Shown piece by piece: positions 1 through 11,100 of a stretch of 64,000 nt of DNA. The stretch spans positions 7,912,466 to 7,976,465 of the forward strand of contig JABACO010000019.1 of NCBI GenBank assembly GCA_013339895.1, written 5' to 3'. The position numbers were made by a program, and so were the translations under genes. Positions within the stretch are counted from its first letter, which is position 1. Each line of letters opens with the position of its first letter. Origin of the DNA: Ephydatia muelleri (Eukaryota > Porifera > Demospongiae > Spongillida > Spongillidae). The notes below the pieces were generated by a model that was not told the origin of the DNA, made no database searches, and was given only the letters and a program-made list of their open reading frames with translations.

Positions 1-862
1 TGAATGGTATCTGTCTGGGTAGTCCATCTGAAAAGGTTGATGGTCTGCAAGATTTGATACAACAAAAAACATTCCTCAGGTAATGTGTGCTTATTGATCT
101 GAAACTTATCAAACCCATATGTCTTTATTACACCCTCTCACCATTATTTGTGTTCCAAAACTGATTTCATGCATACATGAAGGAACATTAACCCAAGGGA
201 CCCAGTGAACATGAACTTAAGAAGAGCATTCCTGGAGTATGATAAAGATCTGTATGTATACAGGGGAAAAAAGCTCATAGGATTCTATAATAATCATAAT
301 GGTTTTCCTTCAGGTCTGGCAGCATTAGTAAAGATGAATTGCTTTCAGTATGCAGTGCAATTAATATTGATGTGGATGATAAGGAGATTCAAGATCTTAT
401 AATGAAGTACGTAAATGTACCATACGCTCACTACAAACAGGCTATAGTTATACCAGCTAATTGAATTATGTGCATTTATAACATACTTCAACTTCAGATG
501 TGACAAAAGGGGAAACGGCCAGATTGACTATCATGAATTTGCTCTGCACCTGATGCGACATAATAATTCAAAGCCCTCAACTGAAGAGATGCCCTCTACC
601 ACAACAAGGAGAGACTTCAAGCACCCCCAAGACCAACGGTAAACGAAGGAGTATATAACGCATGCAGTGCATTTGAGAAGCTAATTCTTCATCCAGGTTG
701 ACGCCAATGCAGAAACTTGTATGGGAACAGGAGGCAAAGCGACATGTGCCACTGTTGCCTGTTGTATTGCATCAAGGTTATACGAGTAAGAAACTAATGC
801 CAACGATCATTGTGTTTATGGCAATCTCTTTTAGTGCCACACACGACGATAACAAGGAGTGA
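1..862 (+). CDS. EF-hand calcium-binding protein, 3' part (5' end outside window)
   Basis: Spliced by hand: exons <1-79, 198-251, 314-406, 498-638 and, tentatively, 697-862. Joining exons 2 and 3 gives an EF-hand loop beginning DKDLSGSISKDEL. Joining exons 3 and 4 gives a second loop, CDKRGNGQIDYHEF, followed by FALHLM. Each loop is followed by the expected hydrophobic helix, so two paired EF-hands are well supported. Donors and acceptors at 80, 252, 407, 498 and 639 keep the frame, although the acceptor before 198 has a weak pyrimidine tract. The last exon (697-862) lies inside the foldback that starts at 637, has no recognisable domain, and may be noncoding repeat. The gene would then end in or beyond the repeat. 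The role is presumably Ca2+ sensing; the exact family member is not recognised. Confidence 0.6.
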
Positions 863-982
863 CTTCATCGCTCCGGAGGAAGTGGTGCAGAGTAGCAACT
901 GAGCGCAACGTCATTAGATATGGCATCGTACAATAGAATTCATTAGGACGGTCTTAGAAAATGCATGGTTTTATCGTAGAAA

Positions 983-1064
983 GACGAGGTGGCCGAGAGG
1001 TTATGGCGATGGATTGCTAATCCATTGTGCTCTGCACGCGTGGGTTCGAATCCCACCCTTGTCG
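983..1064 (+). tRNA. tRNA-Ser(GCT), variant in left foldback arm
   Basis: 82 nt, no intron. Acceptor stem GACGAGG pairs with CCTTGTC (one G-T pair), with discriminator G. The anticodon loop is TTGCTAA with anticodon GCT. A long variable arm and a T arm with GGTTCGAATCC (B box) are typical of tRNA-Ser. It differs from the 2487/4562 copies in the D arm (GAGAGGTTATGG instead of GAGTGGTTAAGG), in the anticodon-loop first base, in the variable arm and at acceptor position 4 of the 3' strand, so it may be a decayed copy. Confidence 0.8.
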
Positions 1065-1514
1065 AATTTTTGCATGCGTGTGTGATACTATTACTTTACA
1101 TGAATACAGACATCAATTGCATACCTATTACGTCATAGGATCTGCAGTGTTGTGATAAGTAGACAGACGTATGACGTACATGTAGATAATGCAGTTTTGT
1201 TACTTCTGCTTGGAGAATCCTTCGTCGTGTACAACATTTGAAGAATTGCATCATCAGAATGCAGGCCGTTTACAAAAAGCGTGACGTATTACCAGAACGC
1301 AAAGAGTGACGTAATTGCCAAATTTCCTCTCGCGTCATTTTTTTGAACCACATGTAAATGAAAACAGGGAAGGGGATGAGGCCGAATTACTCTTCTATGT
1401 AATGTTATCGTTCATTTAACACAAATAATGGTGGAGCCTCGGAAAAAAAGTGTTGGATGACAGAAACTCTGCTCACTGGGGAATTGACTGTTGTCATCCA
1501 TCGGCTCTGTGTGT

Positions 1515-1568
1515 GCAGCTGAGTCAGGAGGACTGGAGGATCTCCTCCAGTCCTCCTGACTCAGCTGC
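1515..1568. repeat. Central 26-bp-stem hairpin of the foldback
   Basis: Bases 1515-1540 are the exact reverse complement of 1543-1568, separated by two bases. It sits at the inner edge of the right foldback arm. Confidence 0.9.
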
Positions 1569-1842
1569 ATTTACATGTGGTTCAAAAAAATGACGCGAGA
1601 GAAATTTGGCAATTACGTCACGCGTTTTACGTTCTGGTAGTTACGTCACGCTTTTGTAAATGGCCTGCATTCTGATGATGCACGACGAAGGATTCTCCAA
1701 GCAGAAGTAACAAAACTGCATTATCTACATGTACGTCATACGTCTGTCTACTTATCACTACACTGCAGATCCTATGACGTAATAGGTATGCAACTGATGT
1801 CATGTAAAGTAATAGTATCACACATGCACGCATGCAAAAATT

Positions 1843-1924
1843 CGACAAGGGTGGGATTCGAACCCACGCGTGCAGAGCACAATGGATTAGCAATCCATCG
1901 CCATAACCTCTCGGCCACCTCGTC
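1843..1924 (-). tRNA. tRNA-Ser(GCT), variant in right foldback arm
   Basis: Reverse-complement partner of the 983-1064 gene, with the same D-arm variant, anticodon GCT and GGTTCGAATCC B box. All arms can form. As it lies in the inverted repeat, it may be a hitchhiking copy rather than an independently maintained gene. Confidence 0.8.
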
Positions 1925-2486
1925 TTTCTACGATAAAACCATACATTTTCTAAGACCGTCCTAATGAATTCTATTGTACGATGCAATGTCTAATGACGTT
2001 GCGCTCAGTTGCTACTCTGCACCACTTCCTCCGGAGCGATGAAGTCACTCCTTGTTATCGTCGTGTGTGGCACTAAAAGAGATTGCCATAAACACAATAA
2101 TCGTTGGCATTAGTTTCTTACTCGTATATATATAACCTTGATGCAATACAACAGGCAACAGTGGCACATGTCGCTTTGCCTCCTGTTCCCATACAAGTTT
2201 CTGATTGGCGTCAACCTGGATGAAGAATTAACTTCTCAAATGCACTGCGTTATACTCCTTCGTTTACCGATATCTATACTTTTTCACAAATACATCAATG
2301 CTAATCTCTTTATAATGCTACAGTAGAAGATGATTGCATCAACCAATGCATGGTAAAATAAATTAAAAACAAAATCTACCTGCAATTAAATTGCTGGTTT
2401 TCTGTTTCAACTTTATTTTGCAGGGCCTTTATATGTGTATGTTGCTCTCAAGAAAAAAAAAAAGAATTAGGTAAAAAAAAAAAAAT

Positions 2487-2568
2487 CGACGAGGGTGGGA
2501 TTCGAACCCACGCGTGCAAAGCACAATGGATTAGCAGTCCATCGCCTTAACCACTCGGCCACCTCGTC
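2487..2568 (-). tRNA. tRNA-Ser(GCT)
   Basis: 82 nt with canonical tRNA-Ser features: A box TGGCCGAGTGG, long variable arm, B box GGTTCGAATCC and a fully paired acceptor stem GACGAGG/CCTCGTC with discriminator G. The anticodon loop is CTGCTAA. It looks functional. The run of A on the plus strand just before 2487 gives a T run after the RNA 3' end, which fits a Pol III terminator. Confidence 0.92.
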
Positions 2569-3190
2569 TTATGCTGAAGGTGAAAGCGTGTGAGCGCGTG
2601 CCATTTAATGATATGAAATGTACCCATATGATGAAGTGTACTGCTTCTTATGCGGCAATGCAACTGCATCGAAGCATGCAAATGGTTCTACTATGTGACA
2701 ATCATATGAATCATGAACACTTACCTTATGATAGGACGCGTATTTAGTTTGCAACTTTAGAACGAAGTGGCGTTATCGGTATATACATATGGATTGGAAT
2801 TAATGCTGTCTCCTACACCACCCCCAACCAATCTGAATCTGAATTAATTATTCATGCATTAGCAATTTGGAGGCAGATAGTAGTGACGTATGGCGACATT
2901 GGGTAGTTTCAGTGCCCAGACCTTATTTCACAGTACTGTTACATCATCGATACGTGATCACTTCAGGTACCGGGGATGTAATACATCCGGTGCTATGAAA
3001 TAACGAGGAGGGAACTAAAACTTGATAAAGCAGAGGAAAAAGTGTTCCTAAATCAAGAAGTCTAATAAATAACTCAACATCAACCTGTATTCCTCAGGAT
3101 ACTGAGCTTGCACAAAGCTATTTAAAAAAATATATATTTTAAATAAGCTACAATTATATAAAGATACTAATACATGCATGCATGATAAGG
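2569..3190. other. Intergenic, no gene seen
   Basis: AT-rich spacer between the tRNA-Ser gene and a retrotransposon remnant. I see no coding exon or structured RNA. Confidence 0.5.
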
Positions 3191-3194
3191 ATCA

Positions 3195-4180
3195 ATGCCA
3201 CCCTATTTGATCTGTGAAGGTCTTGCCCTCTTTGATGATGACATATGCCACTGTTTTGCAGAGTGCAGCATGGTTGACACATCTGATACTGCTTGGCAGC
3301 AAGCCCAACTTAGTTTAAGTCGTGGAGGCCTTAGGCTTCATCGCCTTTCACTTCACACACCTGCTGACTATATAGCTTATGTAATTGCATCTGACCATAG
3401 CTCTCCACTTAGCAAACATCTATTGACTTGTGCTTTCATTATCACCACAGTACATCTTCTAAGCTAACTCAGAAGTTGTTATCTTGCAAATTGGAGGAAA
3501 TGCAATTTACCGAGCTATTTGCTAACGCTTCACTGCTGGATAGGGCTCACTTGCTTTCAATTTCCTTGCCTCACTCATCAGCTTGGCTAACTGTCACACC
3601 TTCCCCAAGGCTTAACCTTCATCTTGATCCCTCTGAGTTTCAAGTTGCCATTATGTAGTGGTTAGGGCTTCCTATGAGTGAAGGTCAGCTCTGTCCTCAA
3701 TGCAGGTCACATTTAGTGGATTATTTTGGTCACCATGCTTTGTCATGTAAAAATGGCCCTGATGTGGTTTCTCGCCACACAGAATTCGAGACACCCTTTT
3801 TGAGTTCTGCCAACGTGCATGCTTGGGTGCACAGCTCGATGCCAGTAGCAGATGGGGCCATGAGGCACAGCAAATGGATCCTGCCAATATCCTCCTCATC
3901 CCTAGCCTGATCTTTGCATCACATCCCTGCTTAATTACAAAACCCTTCAGGTAGCTTGTGTGATGCCAGATGCAGCAGCAATGCATGCAGAAAAGAGAAA
4001 ACACCTCAGTAATAATGCAAAATGTCTAGAGTTAGGTTGGGTTTGCATCCCTTTGGTGGTAGAATCTTTTGAGTGTTGAGGACCAGAAGTTGCAGCCCAA
4101 GTTCATCACAACAAACCAGATCTATGGTAGATTGAATTTGACCCTGATCAGAGCCAACTCCAGGGCCATTCTGTCTAGAG
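3195..4180 (+). mobile_element. Decayed non-LTR retrotransposon ORF2 C-terminal fragment
   Basis: Successive frames give pieces with the order typical of the C-terminal end of an endonuclease/reverse-transcriptase family common in cnidarians and sponges. These are a segment with DTAWQQAQLSLSRGG (3195-3467), a segment ending in LHLDPSEFQVAI (3428-3655), a zinc-knuckle-like CPQC...HH.LSC motif (3674-3800) and an LGWVCIPL motif near 4036. Frameshifts and stops separate them, so it is dead. The RT domain and 5' part are absent. Family identity is from recalled motifs and needs a search. Confidence 0.7.
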
Positions 4181-4366
4181 TATGTGTTTAGCTTTGCTGT
4201 GTGTGTTTATGTAATATTGTGTACTCGTAATTGTTCCTTATCATGTATATGTATTAGTAATATATTTAGTGTACATATTAACATGTACATGGTCAGACCC
4301 ATGAATGAAACACTCAACCATCAGGATTTCTCCTTTGACTTACTCAGATTCCTGTATACCATTTCT

Positions 4367-4396
4367 CCCCCCCCCCCCCCCCCCCCCCCCCCCCCT
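4367..4396. repeat. Poly-C run of about 29 bases
   Basis: Uninterrupted C run, mirrored as poly-G near 60755-60783 in the inverted copy. Confidence 0.9.
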
Positions 4397-4561
4397 TGTT
4401 CGCTGCTATACAACATGATGTGCATTTATTAGATTGCTGTGTTTTCTTGTGAGTGTGTAACAAAAAGCACAAATTTGGCCTCACCATAGGAACAAGACTC
4501 CGCAATAAATAATATTAAGCCGCTATTCTTAATGTATTTTGCAGTTGGCTTTATCACGCAA

Positions 4562-4643
4562 GACGAGGTGGCCGAGTGGTTAAGGCGATGGACTGCTAAT
4601 CCATTGTGCTTTGCACGCGTGGGTTCGAATCCCACCCTCGTCG
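4562..4643 (+). tRNA. tRNA-Ser(GCT)
   Basis: Same sequence class as the 2487-2568 gene: 82 nt, GCT anticodon in loop CTGCTAA, long variable arm, intact A and B boxes, acceptor GACGAGG/CCTCGTC, discriminator G. It is followed by AT-rich sequence with short T runs, suitable for Pol III termination. Confidence 0.92.
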
Positions 4644-4715
4644 AATGAATTTTTAATTCAATTTTTTATTTGTTTTTTAAAATTGTTCATTACAATAATA
4701 GGTAACACGATAGAC

Positions 4716-5012
4716 TTATACCCAAATAGTCATTATAAATGAAGGCGACCTAGCCAGTAAAGCCCTAGCATTGGCCCTGACCAGGGCAATGCTTAACCTT
4801 CCGTATAGCCCTGACACTGCAGAAGACTTGGGACACCCAGTTTGAGTGGCAATCCGTGTGGCTAGTCTGTCAAGACATCTGCCCGCTTCTTCTCCCCAGC
4901 AACCGTATGTCTCCACTGTTAAGGGGATACAAACCCAGCCCAAGCAGTCACTGTTAATTTTATTTCTGGAATAATAATACCAACCATTGTCCCACTTCAT
5001 AACATATGACAA
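4716..5012 (-). mobile_element. Second fragment of the same non-LTR retrotransposon family
   Basis: On the minus strand a 98-residue open stretch contains LGWVCIPLTVETYGCWG and a later ARALLARSP segment. These match the extreme C-terminal part of the element at 3195-4180, which ends in a shared LGWVCIPL motif. It lies 72 bp from a tRNA-Ser gene and just downstream of TOGARAM1, whose 3' UTR may run through it (an AATAAA lies at 4969-4974 on the minus strand). Only the 3' end of the element is present. Confidence 0.6.
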
Positions 5013-5119
5013 ATTTAATAATAACTGCTTTTATATAGTATGGATGATTGTTCGAGAGAAACAAACATATACATACACATACATAAACATACACACACAT
5101 TCAACATTGCTACCAGTAG

Positions 5120-8100
5120 CTATCTCATCCCCATCAGTTCTCTGATCTTCTCAAGTTGCTGAGGAGTTAGGTGATTGGTGGATTCTATCGCATCGCGTCC
5201 CATGCACTCATAAAGCTTCTCACACAGGGAGCTGACAGAGGCACGACCTTCTTCACTTGCAAAGATTTTAGTGGAGATGAGATTGGACAGAGCGGGCAAG
5301 ATGTGCTTAGACACCACAAGTGGATGCTGCTGATGTAACAGAGGGACCAGTTCTGCAGGAGGAGGGGTGGGAGTGAGGTATAAGGAACGGGGGAAGGAGG
5401 GGGGGGAGATAGAAATATACGTAAAGGTGGACCCAACTTGGGCTGCTATGATCCTACCTGCCAGCTTTGCTATCATTATTGGCTGGACCCTTGCATTACC
5501 CAGTTGAGCATTTGATACAATTAACTGAACAAGAGAAGCTGGATCTGTACAGTGGGAGTTGAAAAGGGAGAAAAAGGAAGGAAGGGAGGGAGGAAGGGAG
5601 GGAAGGAGGAGAGGAAAGGAGGAGGAAGGAAGGGAGAAAGGGAGGGAGGGAAGGAGGGGAGGAAAGGAGGAGGAAGGAAGGGAGAAAGGGAGGGAGGGAA
5701 GGAGGGGAGGAAAGGAGGAGAAAGAAAGGGAGGGAGAAAGGGAGAGAGGAGGGAGGGAGATAGGAGGGAGGGAGAGAGGAGAGAGGGAGAGAGGAGGGAG
5801 GGAGGAGAGAGGAGGGAGAGAGAGAGGAGGGAGGGAGAGAGGAGGGAGGGAGAGGAGGGAGGGAGAGAGGAGGGAGATAAGAGGGAGGGAGATAGGAGGG
5901 AGGGAGATAGGAGGGAGGGAGAGAGGAGAGAATGGAGGTGAGATAATATGAGCTAAATGAGTACATGTATCCCGGACACCAAAATGCACATACAGAAACA
6001 CAGAATACACTCATGACGAACACTTACCTATGCATTGCACCAGGAGATCCAGCACTGTCATGGCAGTGGAGTAGATGGTGGGGTTCTTGGAGGCCAGGTT
6101 GGGGCCCATGGCATTGATGATGGGGTGCAGCACAGGGATCAAGGCATCCCCAACCAGAGGAATGATGTTGCTCAATACCTCCAACGCACGAAGGTTCACT
6201 TTGCTGTTCCTGTCTGTCAGTCTTGGCGTAAAAACATCAAATACCTGAAACAGTGAAGGTAGGTGACATGGTGGATTTGGCAAACCTCCCCTTGCCACGC
6301 CCTCTACGTACTTCATCCTTGTCCCACGTACCTTCACCAAGTGTGCAGAGAGCGCTGTTGGTCTGCCATTCACAAAGTTCTCGAGGGTCGATATGGCCTC
6401 GTAGCGCTCGTTCCAATCTCCAGCCATCATGCGCTCACACATACGGTCGGGCAGGGCCGGAGCCACGCCCCCAATGCTGTGCGGGGCACTGGCGTGGTCT
6501 GCACGGGGCTTCTTAGGACGCTTGGTCTCCTTCAGGAGGAGGGGCTCGCTGGCCCCTGCTTTGGGGGCCGGGGAATCGACAGAAGTGAGCCTGATGGAGC
6601 CCCCTGTGGGGTGCCGACCAGATGCCTGCTTGGCGGCCAGGGATGTGTCAGTGGGCGGGTCACCAAGACCCTATGTATCAGAGAAGCGCAAGAGAAGGTC
6701 AGTTACAAGTATTACATTAACGCAAAAGTATAGCAACAGCACACGCAGGGAGGGAGCAACAGTACGCAGGGAGGGGGCAACAGCACGCAGGGAGGGAGCA
6801 ACAGCACGCAGGGAGGGGGCAACAGCACGCAGGGAGGGGGCAACAGCACGCAGGGAGGGGGCAACAGCACGCAGGGATGGGGGCAAACAGCACGCAGCGA
6901 GGGGGCAACAGCATGCAGGGAGGGGGCAACAGCACGCAGGGAGGGGGCAACAGCACGCAGGGAGGGGGCAACAGCACTCAGGGAGGGGGCAACAGCACGC
7001 AGGGAGGGGGGTAACAGCACACAGGGAGGGGGCAGGGAGGGGGCAACAGCACGCAGGGAGGGGGCAACAGCACACAGGGAGGGGGCAGGGAGGGGGCAAC
7101 AGCACGCAGGGAGGGGGCAACAGCACGCAGGAAGGGGGCAACAGCACGCAGGGAGGGGGCAACAGCACGCAGGGAGGGGGCAACAGCACGCAGGGAGGGG
7201 GGCAACAGCACACAGGGAGGGGGCAACAGCACGCAGGGAGGGGGGGTAACAGCACACAGGGAGGGGGCAGGGAGGGGGCAAACAGCACGCAGGGAGGGGG
7301 CAACAGCACACAGGGAGGGGGCAGGGAGGGGGCAACAGCCCGCAGGGAGGGGGCAACAGCACGCAGGAAGGGGGCAGGGAGGGGGGGCAACAGCACGCAG
7401 GGAGGGGGCAGGGAGGGGGAGGGAGGGGGCAGAAGAGAGGGGGAGGGAGGGGGAGGGAGGGGGCGGGAGGGGGAGGGAGGGGGAGGGAGGGGGAGGGAGG
7501 GGGAGGGGGGGGGCAGGGAGGGGGCAGGGAGGGGGGAGGGAGGAGGGAGGGGAGGGAGGGAGGGGGAGGGGGGGGAGGGAGGGGGCAGGGAGGGGGAGGG
7601 AGGGGGAAGGGAGGGGGAGGGAGGGGGAAGGGAGGGGGAGGGAGGGGAGGGAGGGGGAGGGAGGGGGGCAGGGAGGGGAGGGAGGGGGCAGGGAGGGGGA
7701 GGGAGGGGGGGAGGGGAGGGAGGGGGCAGGGAGGGGGAGGGAGGGGGCAGGGAGGGGGAGGGAGGGGCAGGAGGGGAGGGAGGGGCCCAGGGTAAGGGGA
7801 GGGCCAGGGAGGGGGAGGGAGGGGGCAGGGAGGGGGGAGGGAGGGGCAGGGGAGGGGGAGGGAGGGGGCAGGGAGGGGGCCAGGGAGGGGGAGGGAGGGG
7901 GCAGGGAGGGGGCAAACAGCACGCAGGAATGGGGGTAACAGCACACAGGGAGGGGGCAAACAGCACGCAGGGAGGGGGCAAGAGCACGCAGGGAGGGGGG
8001 TAACAGCACGCACCTTTGCCTTGAGGTAGTCAAGGGCCTCACGCAGCTTGATCTGTCGCTGCTCAGAGAGAAGCTTGGCACACGACTCAAACTCAGAAAG

Positions 8101-11100
8101 CGAAGAGAGGAGTGTGAGACACACACGAGCATGGTACCTGGGGGGAAGGGAAGAGAATATTTAGTATGGGGCGAGATAAAAACGGAGGAGTTAATGAGAT
8201 ATAATTAACTAGAACCAATTACAGTGGTGGGAAGGTTCAGCATCATTAGAGCATATAAAGCGAAAAAGGCTTTTCTCTCACACATCCTCCCTTAGTGCAC
8301 TCCATTTTCACCATCCCTCCTGAGCCCCTTGCTCCTCATGTGACCCGCCCAGATAGCTGGCACATACCTTGGTTCTGGGGCAGCATCCCATACGAGCTGT
8401 ACAATGGTTGTCAGCATCTTCTCCACGACATCTTTGCTGGTGTGAAGAACCTTGCTCGGACCACACCTCTCAACACATCGGCAGATTAGCAAGGAGGCCA
8501 TACTGCGTACTGCTATATTGCGATGGCTAGTGGGTTTTAAAGGGGTTAATGTTGATAACAGCACATGATTATCGTCAACAAAATGTGTATGTGCATGCAT
8601 GCATCAGTGCATGGATGGATGGTTACACACGTGCAGTTGTACAAACACAACACACGTGCCTGCACACGCATACAAACACACACACACACACGCATGCATG
8701 CACGCACGCACGCACACACGCACGCAAGCACACACACACACACATACACAGCCAGTTACCTTGCTCCTCCAGATATCAATGCCATCAGGCACCTTGCAAG
8801 GCTGACGTTCTTCTCCATCTCTCCCAAAGCTTTCTCCACATCCTCTCTGATGAAGGCATTGGACTCACCTCCCTTATGTAACAAGGTTCTCACCAATGAG
8901 TCCAAGTCCTGGGAGCCATGGTAACACACAACATTAAGATGCTGGCTATAGCTGGCACTTTATAAATAGATTCTGCACCATCTCTATATATGCATTTGTA
9001 AACTCACTCCTCTAATGTCCTTGGCCTCCTCTCCCAAATCTCTCCTCCCCTCTTCCTCCAGTGTCCTCTCCCTCCCCCCACATCTCTTCTCCCCTCTTCT
9101 CCAGTGTCCTCTCCCTCCCCCCATATATCTCCTCCCCTCTCCCTCCTCCCCCCTCTCACCTGCTCCATAGCCCTCCCGAGAAGGGAGAACAGGTCCCCGA
9201 TGCATGCAATGGCTCCTCTGGAGACAGAGGAACGAAGGTTCTTCACCTATGAATGAAACAGAGCTTGATATTAATGGCCGCACAACAAGTTAATTCAAAT
9301 CTGTTTGCTATCCCATTTCATTCTGACATACCATATATGGGCCTCATCAAGTAAAAGATATTTAAAAAAATCATCACATTACTTGAATGGTAACAGTACT
9401 TAATAAACGAAATAATGTATGTATGTACGTTTTATGCAGTACTAAACATTTATTGTTCTTGTAAAAAAGTACTTAATAAACCAAACCACACGTACACATC
9501 ATCATCATTATTATTCCCAGCCTAGATTCCTCATCCCCACCGCCCACCTCTTTCTCGGCGGCAATCACCACGCTGTGCAGCTGTGGCAGGAGCAGCTCAC
9601 AGTGGTACATGGCCATGCGACGAACCAACAGAAGCCCGTCACACTTGACGTTCCAATCCTCGTTGCCTAGCAACCTCAGCGCTTCCTTCACTCCCTGCTC
9701 TGGGTTGGGGAGCGGGTGGAGCTCCTCCAGGACCGAGTCCTCGGACGAATTGGAGTCATCCAGAGGGTGGGCACTATTTGAGGTTGAGGCGGGAGGGGGG
9801 CGAGGCTTCTTCCGTTGCTTCGGACGATGCATGGGGGAGGTGTCTGTCGCAACAGGTGGGAGGGGCGGCTTGGAGGACAGCGTGTAGGGTTTGGAGGGGG
9901 TGGGATCTTCGGCCCCGCCCATCTGGTGCTTCTTAGTCGGTAGCCTGTCCTTAAGGTGGACCCCTAGCAGGGGAAATTGCGTGACCCCTCCTGGGGGGCT
10001 GGCATCCAAGGTCTCCAGCTCCATCAAGCTGCCCCCCACGGCAGCATTTTCCTCCGGGGGTCTAGGCATGAGGGGAGGGACCGGGAGGGAGCTGGACCGA
10101 GGCCTGCCCAGCTTCGATGGGACAGGGAAGGGGTCAGGGGGCGCAACATCAGGACCAATTTTGGTGGCTTCGTGAGCCTTCTTTGGCTTCTTGCTCGGCT
10201 GAATGTCTCTGACTGTAGACAGACCACACCCCTCGGTGGGTGGATCACAGGGTGGCACCTTCCTCCACTTGGGCGTGGCCAGTTGGGATGCTGTCACCTT
10301 GGTCAGCACCGCATCAGAGTGCACTGTTGGGTCACTAAGGTCCCCAGTGCTGGGAACAGGTAGCCCCACCCTTCCTTGGGGAGGGGCACTTTCCAATGTA
10401 TTTTGCTTTGGCTTCTTTGACTTTTGAGTGGAGGGAGCGGACATCATGCTAAAAATAGATGTATTGATAGACTGATAGAACGTGTTTCAGCTATGCAACA
10501 CAAACCAGACAACACAAAATGCAACCACAGCACCCAATCCATGCAGAATATGAATATAGTTAAGGAACACCCACAATGCATGCATGCAAGGAGATTCATC
10601 TTTGGATACTATGGCAACGCAAGTCCAATCATCCACAAGTGCATTCAAAGCTCACAGCAGATCACCTGTACTGTGTACACCACACAATACTACATAAGCT
10701 CTCAACACAAGTGGACACACACGCGCGCACACACACACACACATGAACACACACACACACACACGAACACACACACACATGAACACACACATGAACACAC
10801 ACATGAACACACACACATATACACACATGAACACACACATGAACACACCATGAACACACACACACACACACACACACCATCACCACCACCACCAACCATG
10901 ACTCACCTCTTCACATCTCCCGCTGGGAAAGACTCATCCCTGGATGCAGATATAAGCTCTGCCTTCCTGGAAGCAGCCTTTCTACGGATGTGGCTCAGAT
11001 TATCAGGTGCACCCTGAAAGAAAGATAAGCAGCGTTACTTTCTTCTTTAAAAACTTTTAAGGTCCTCCAAAGTGTTATTGCTTTGTCAAAGGTGCAAATG

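Larger units (their letters stand above)
637..2270. repeat. 1.6-kb foldback (long inverted repeat) carrying tRNA-Ser genes
   Basis: The left arm, 637-1360, is the reverse complement of the right arm, 1568-2270, with scattered substitutions and small indels such as an extra TA run near 2125. The spacer 1361-1567 ends in a nearly perfect hairpin. Each arm holds one tRNA-Ser(GCT)-like gene. The arms are rich in TGACGT/ACGTCA motifs. No transposase reading frame is visible. The left edge coincides with the donor site of EF-hand exon 4. This could be a nonautonomous foldback transposon or a local inverted duplication; sequence alone does not decide. Confidence 0.85.
2437..5587. repeat. 3.15-kb segment repeated in inverted orientation at 59558-62715
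   Basis: The whole segment reappears reverse-complemented after the N gap. It contains tRNA-Ser genes, retrotransposon pieces, a poly-C run and TOGARAM1 exons 12-13. Over the TOGARAM1 exons the two copies keep exact register (positions sum to 65145). By the tRNA at 2487 the register has shifted by six bases, through small indels including ones near 4840-4860. Homology stops at 2437/62715 on one side and at the gap on the other. Confidence 0.95.

Noticed and set aside
1627..1986. 119-residue minus-strand frame
   Set aside because: It covers the tRNA-Ser gene and foldback arm; no protein-like conservation.
5120..6023. Single long frame merging TOGARAM1 exons 12-13 with the purine repeat
   Set aside because: The conserved parts are joined correctly by splicing 5458/5352 and 5544/6028; the repeat part is intronic.
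6429..8124. Very long open frames on both strands (up to 524 residues)
   Set aside because: They are translations of the GGGAGGGGGCAACAGC minisatellite in all frames, inside TOGARAM1 intron 9; composition is pure repeat.
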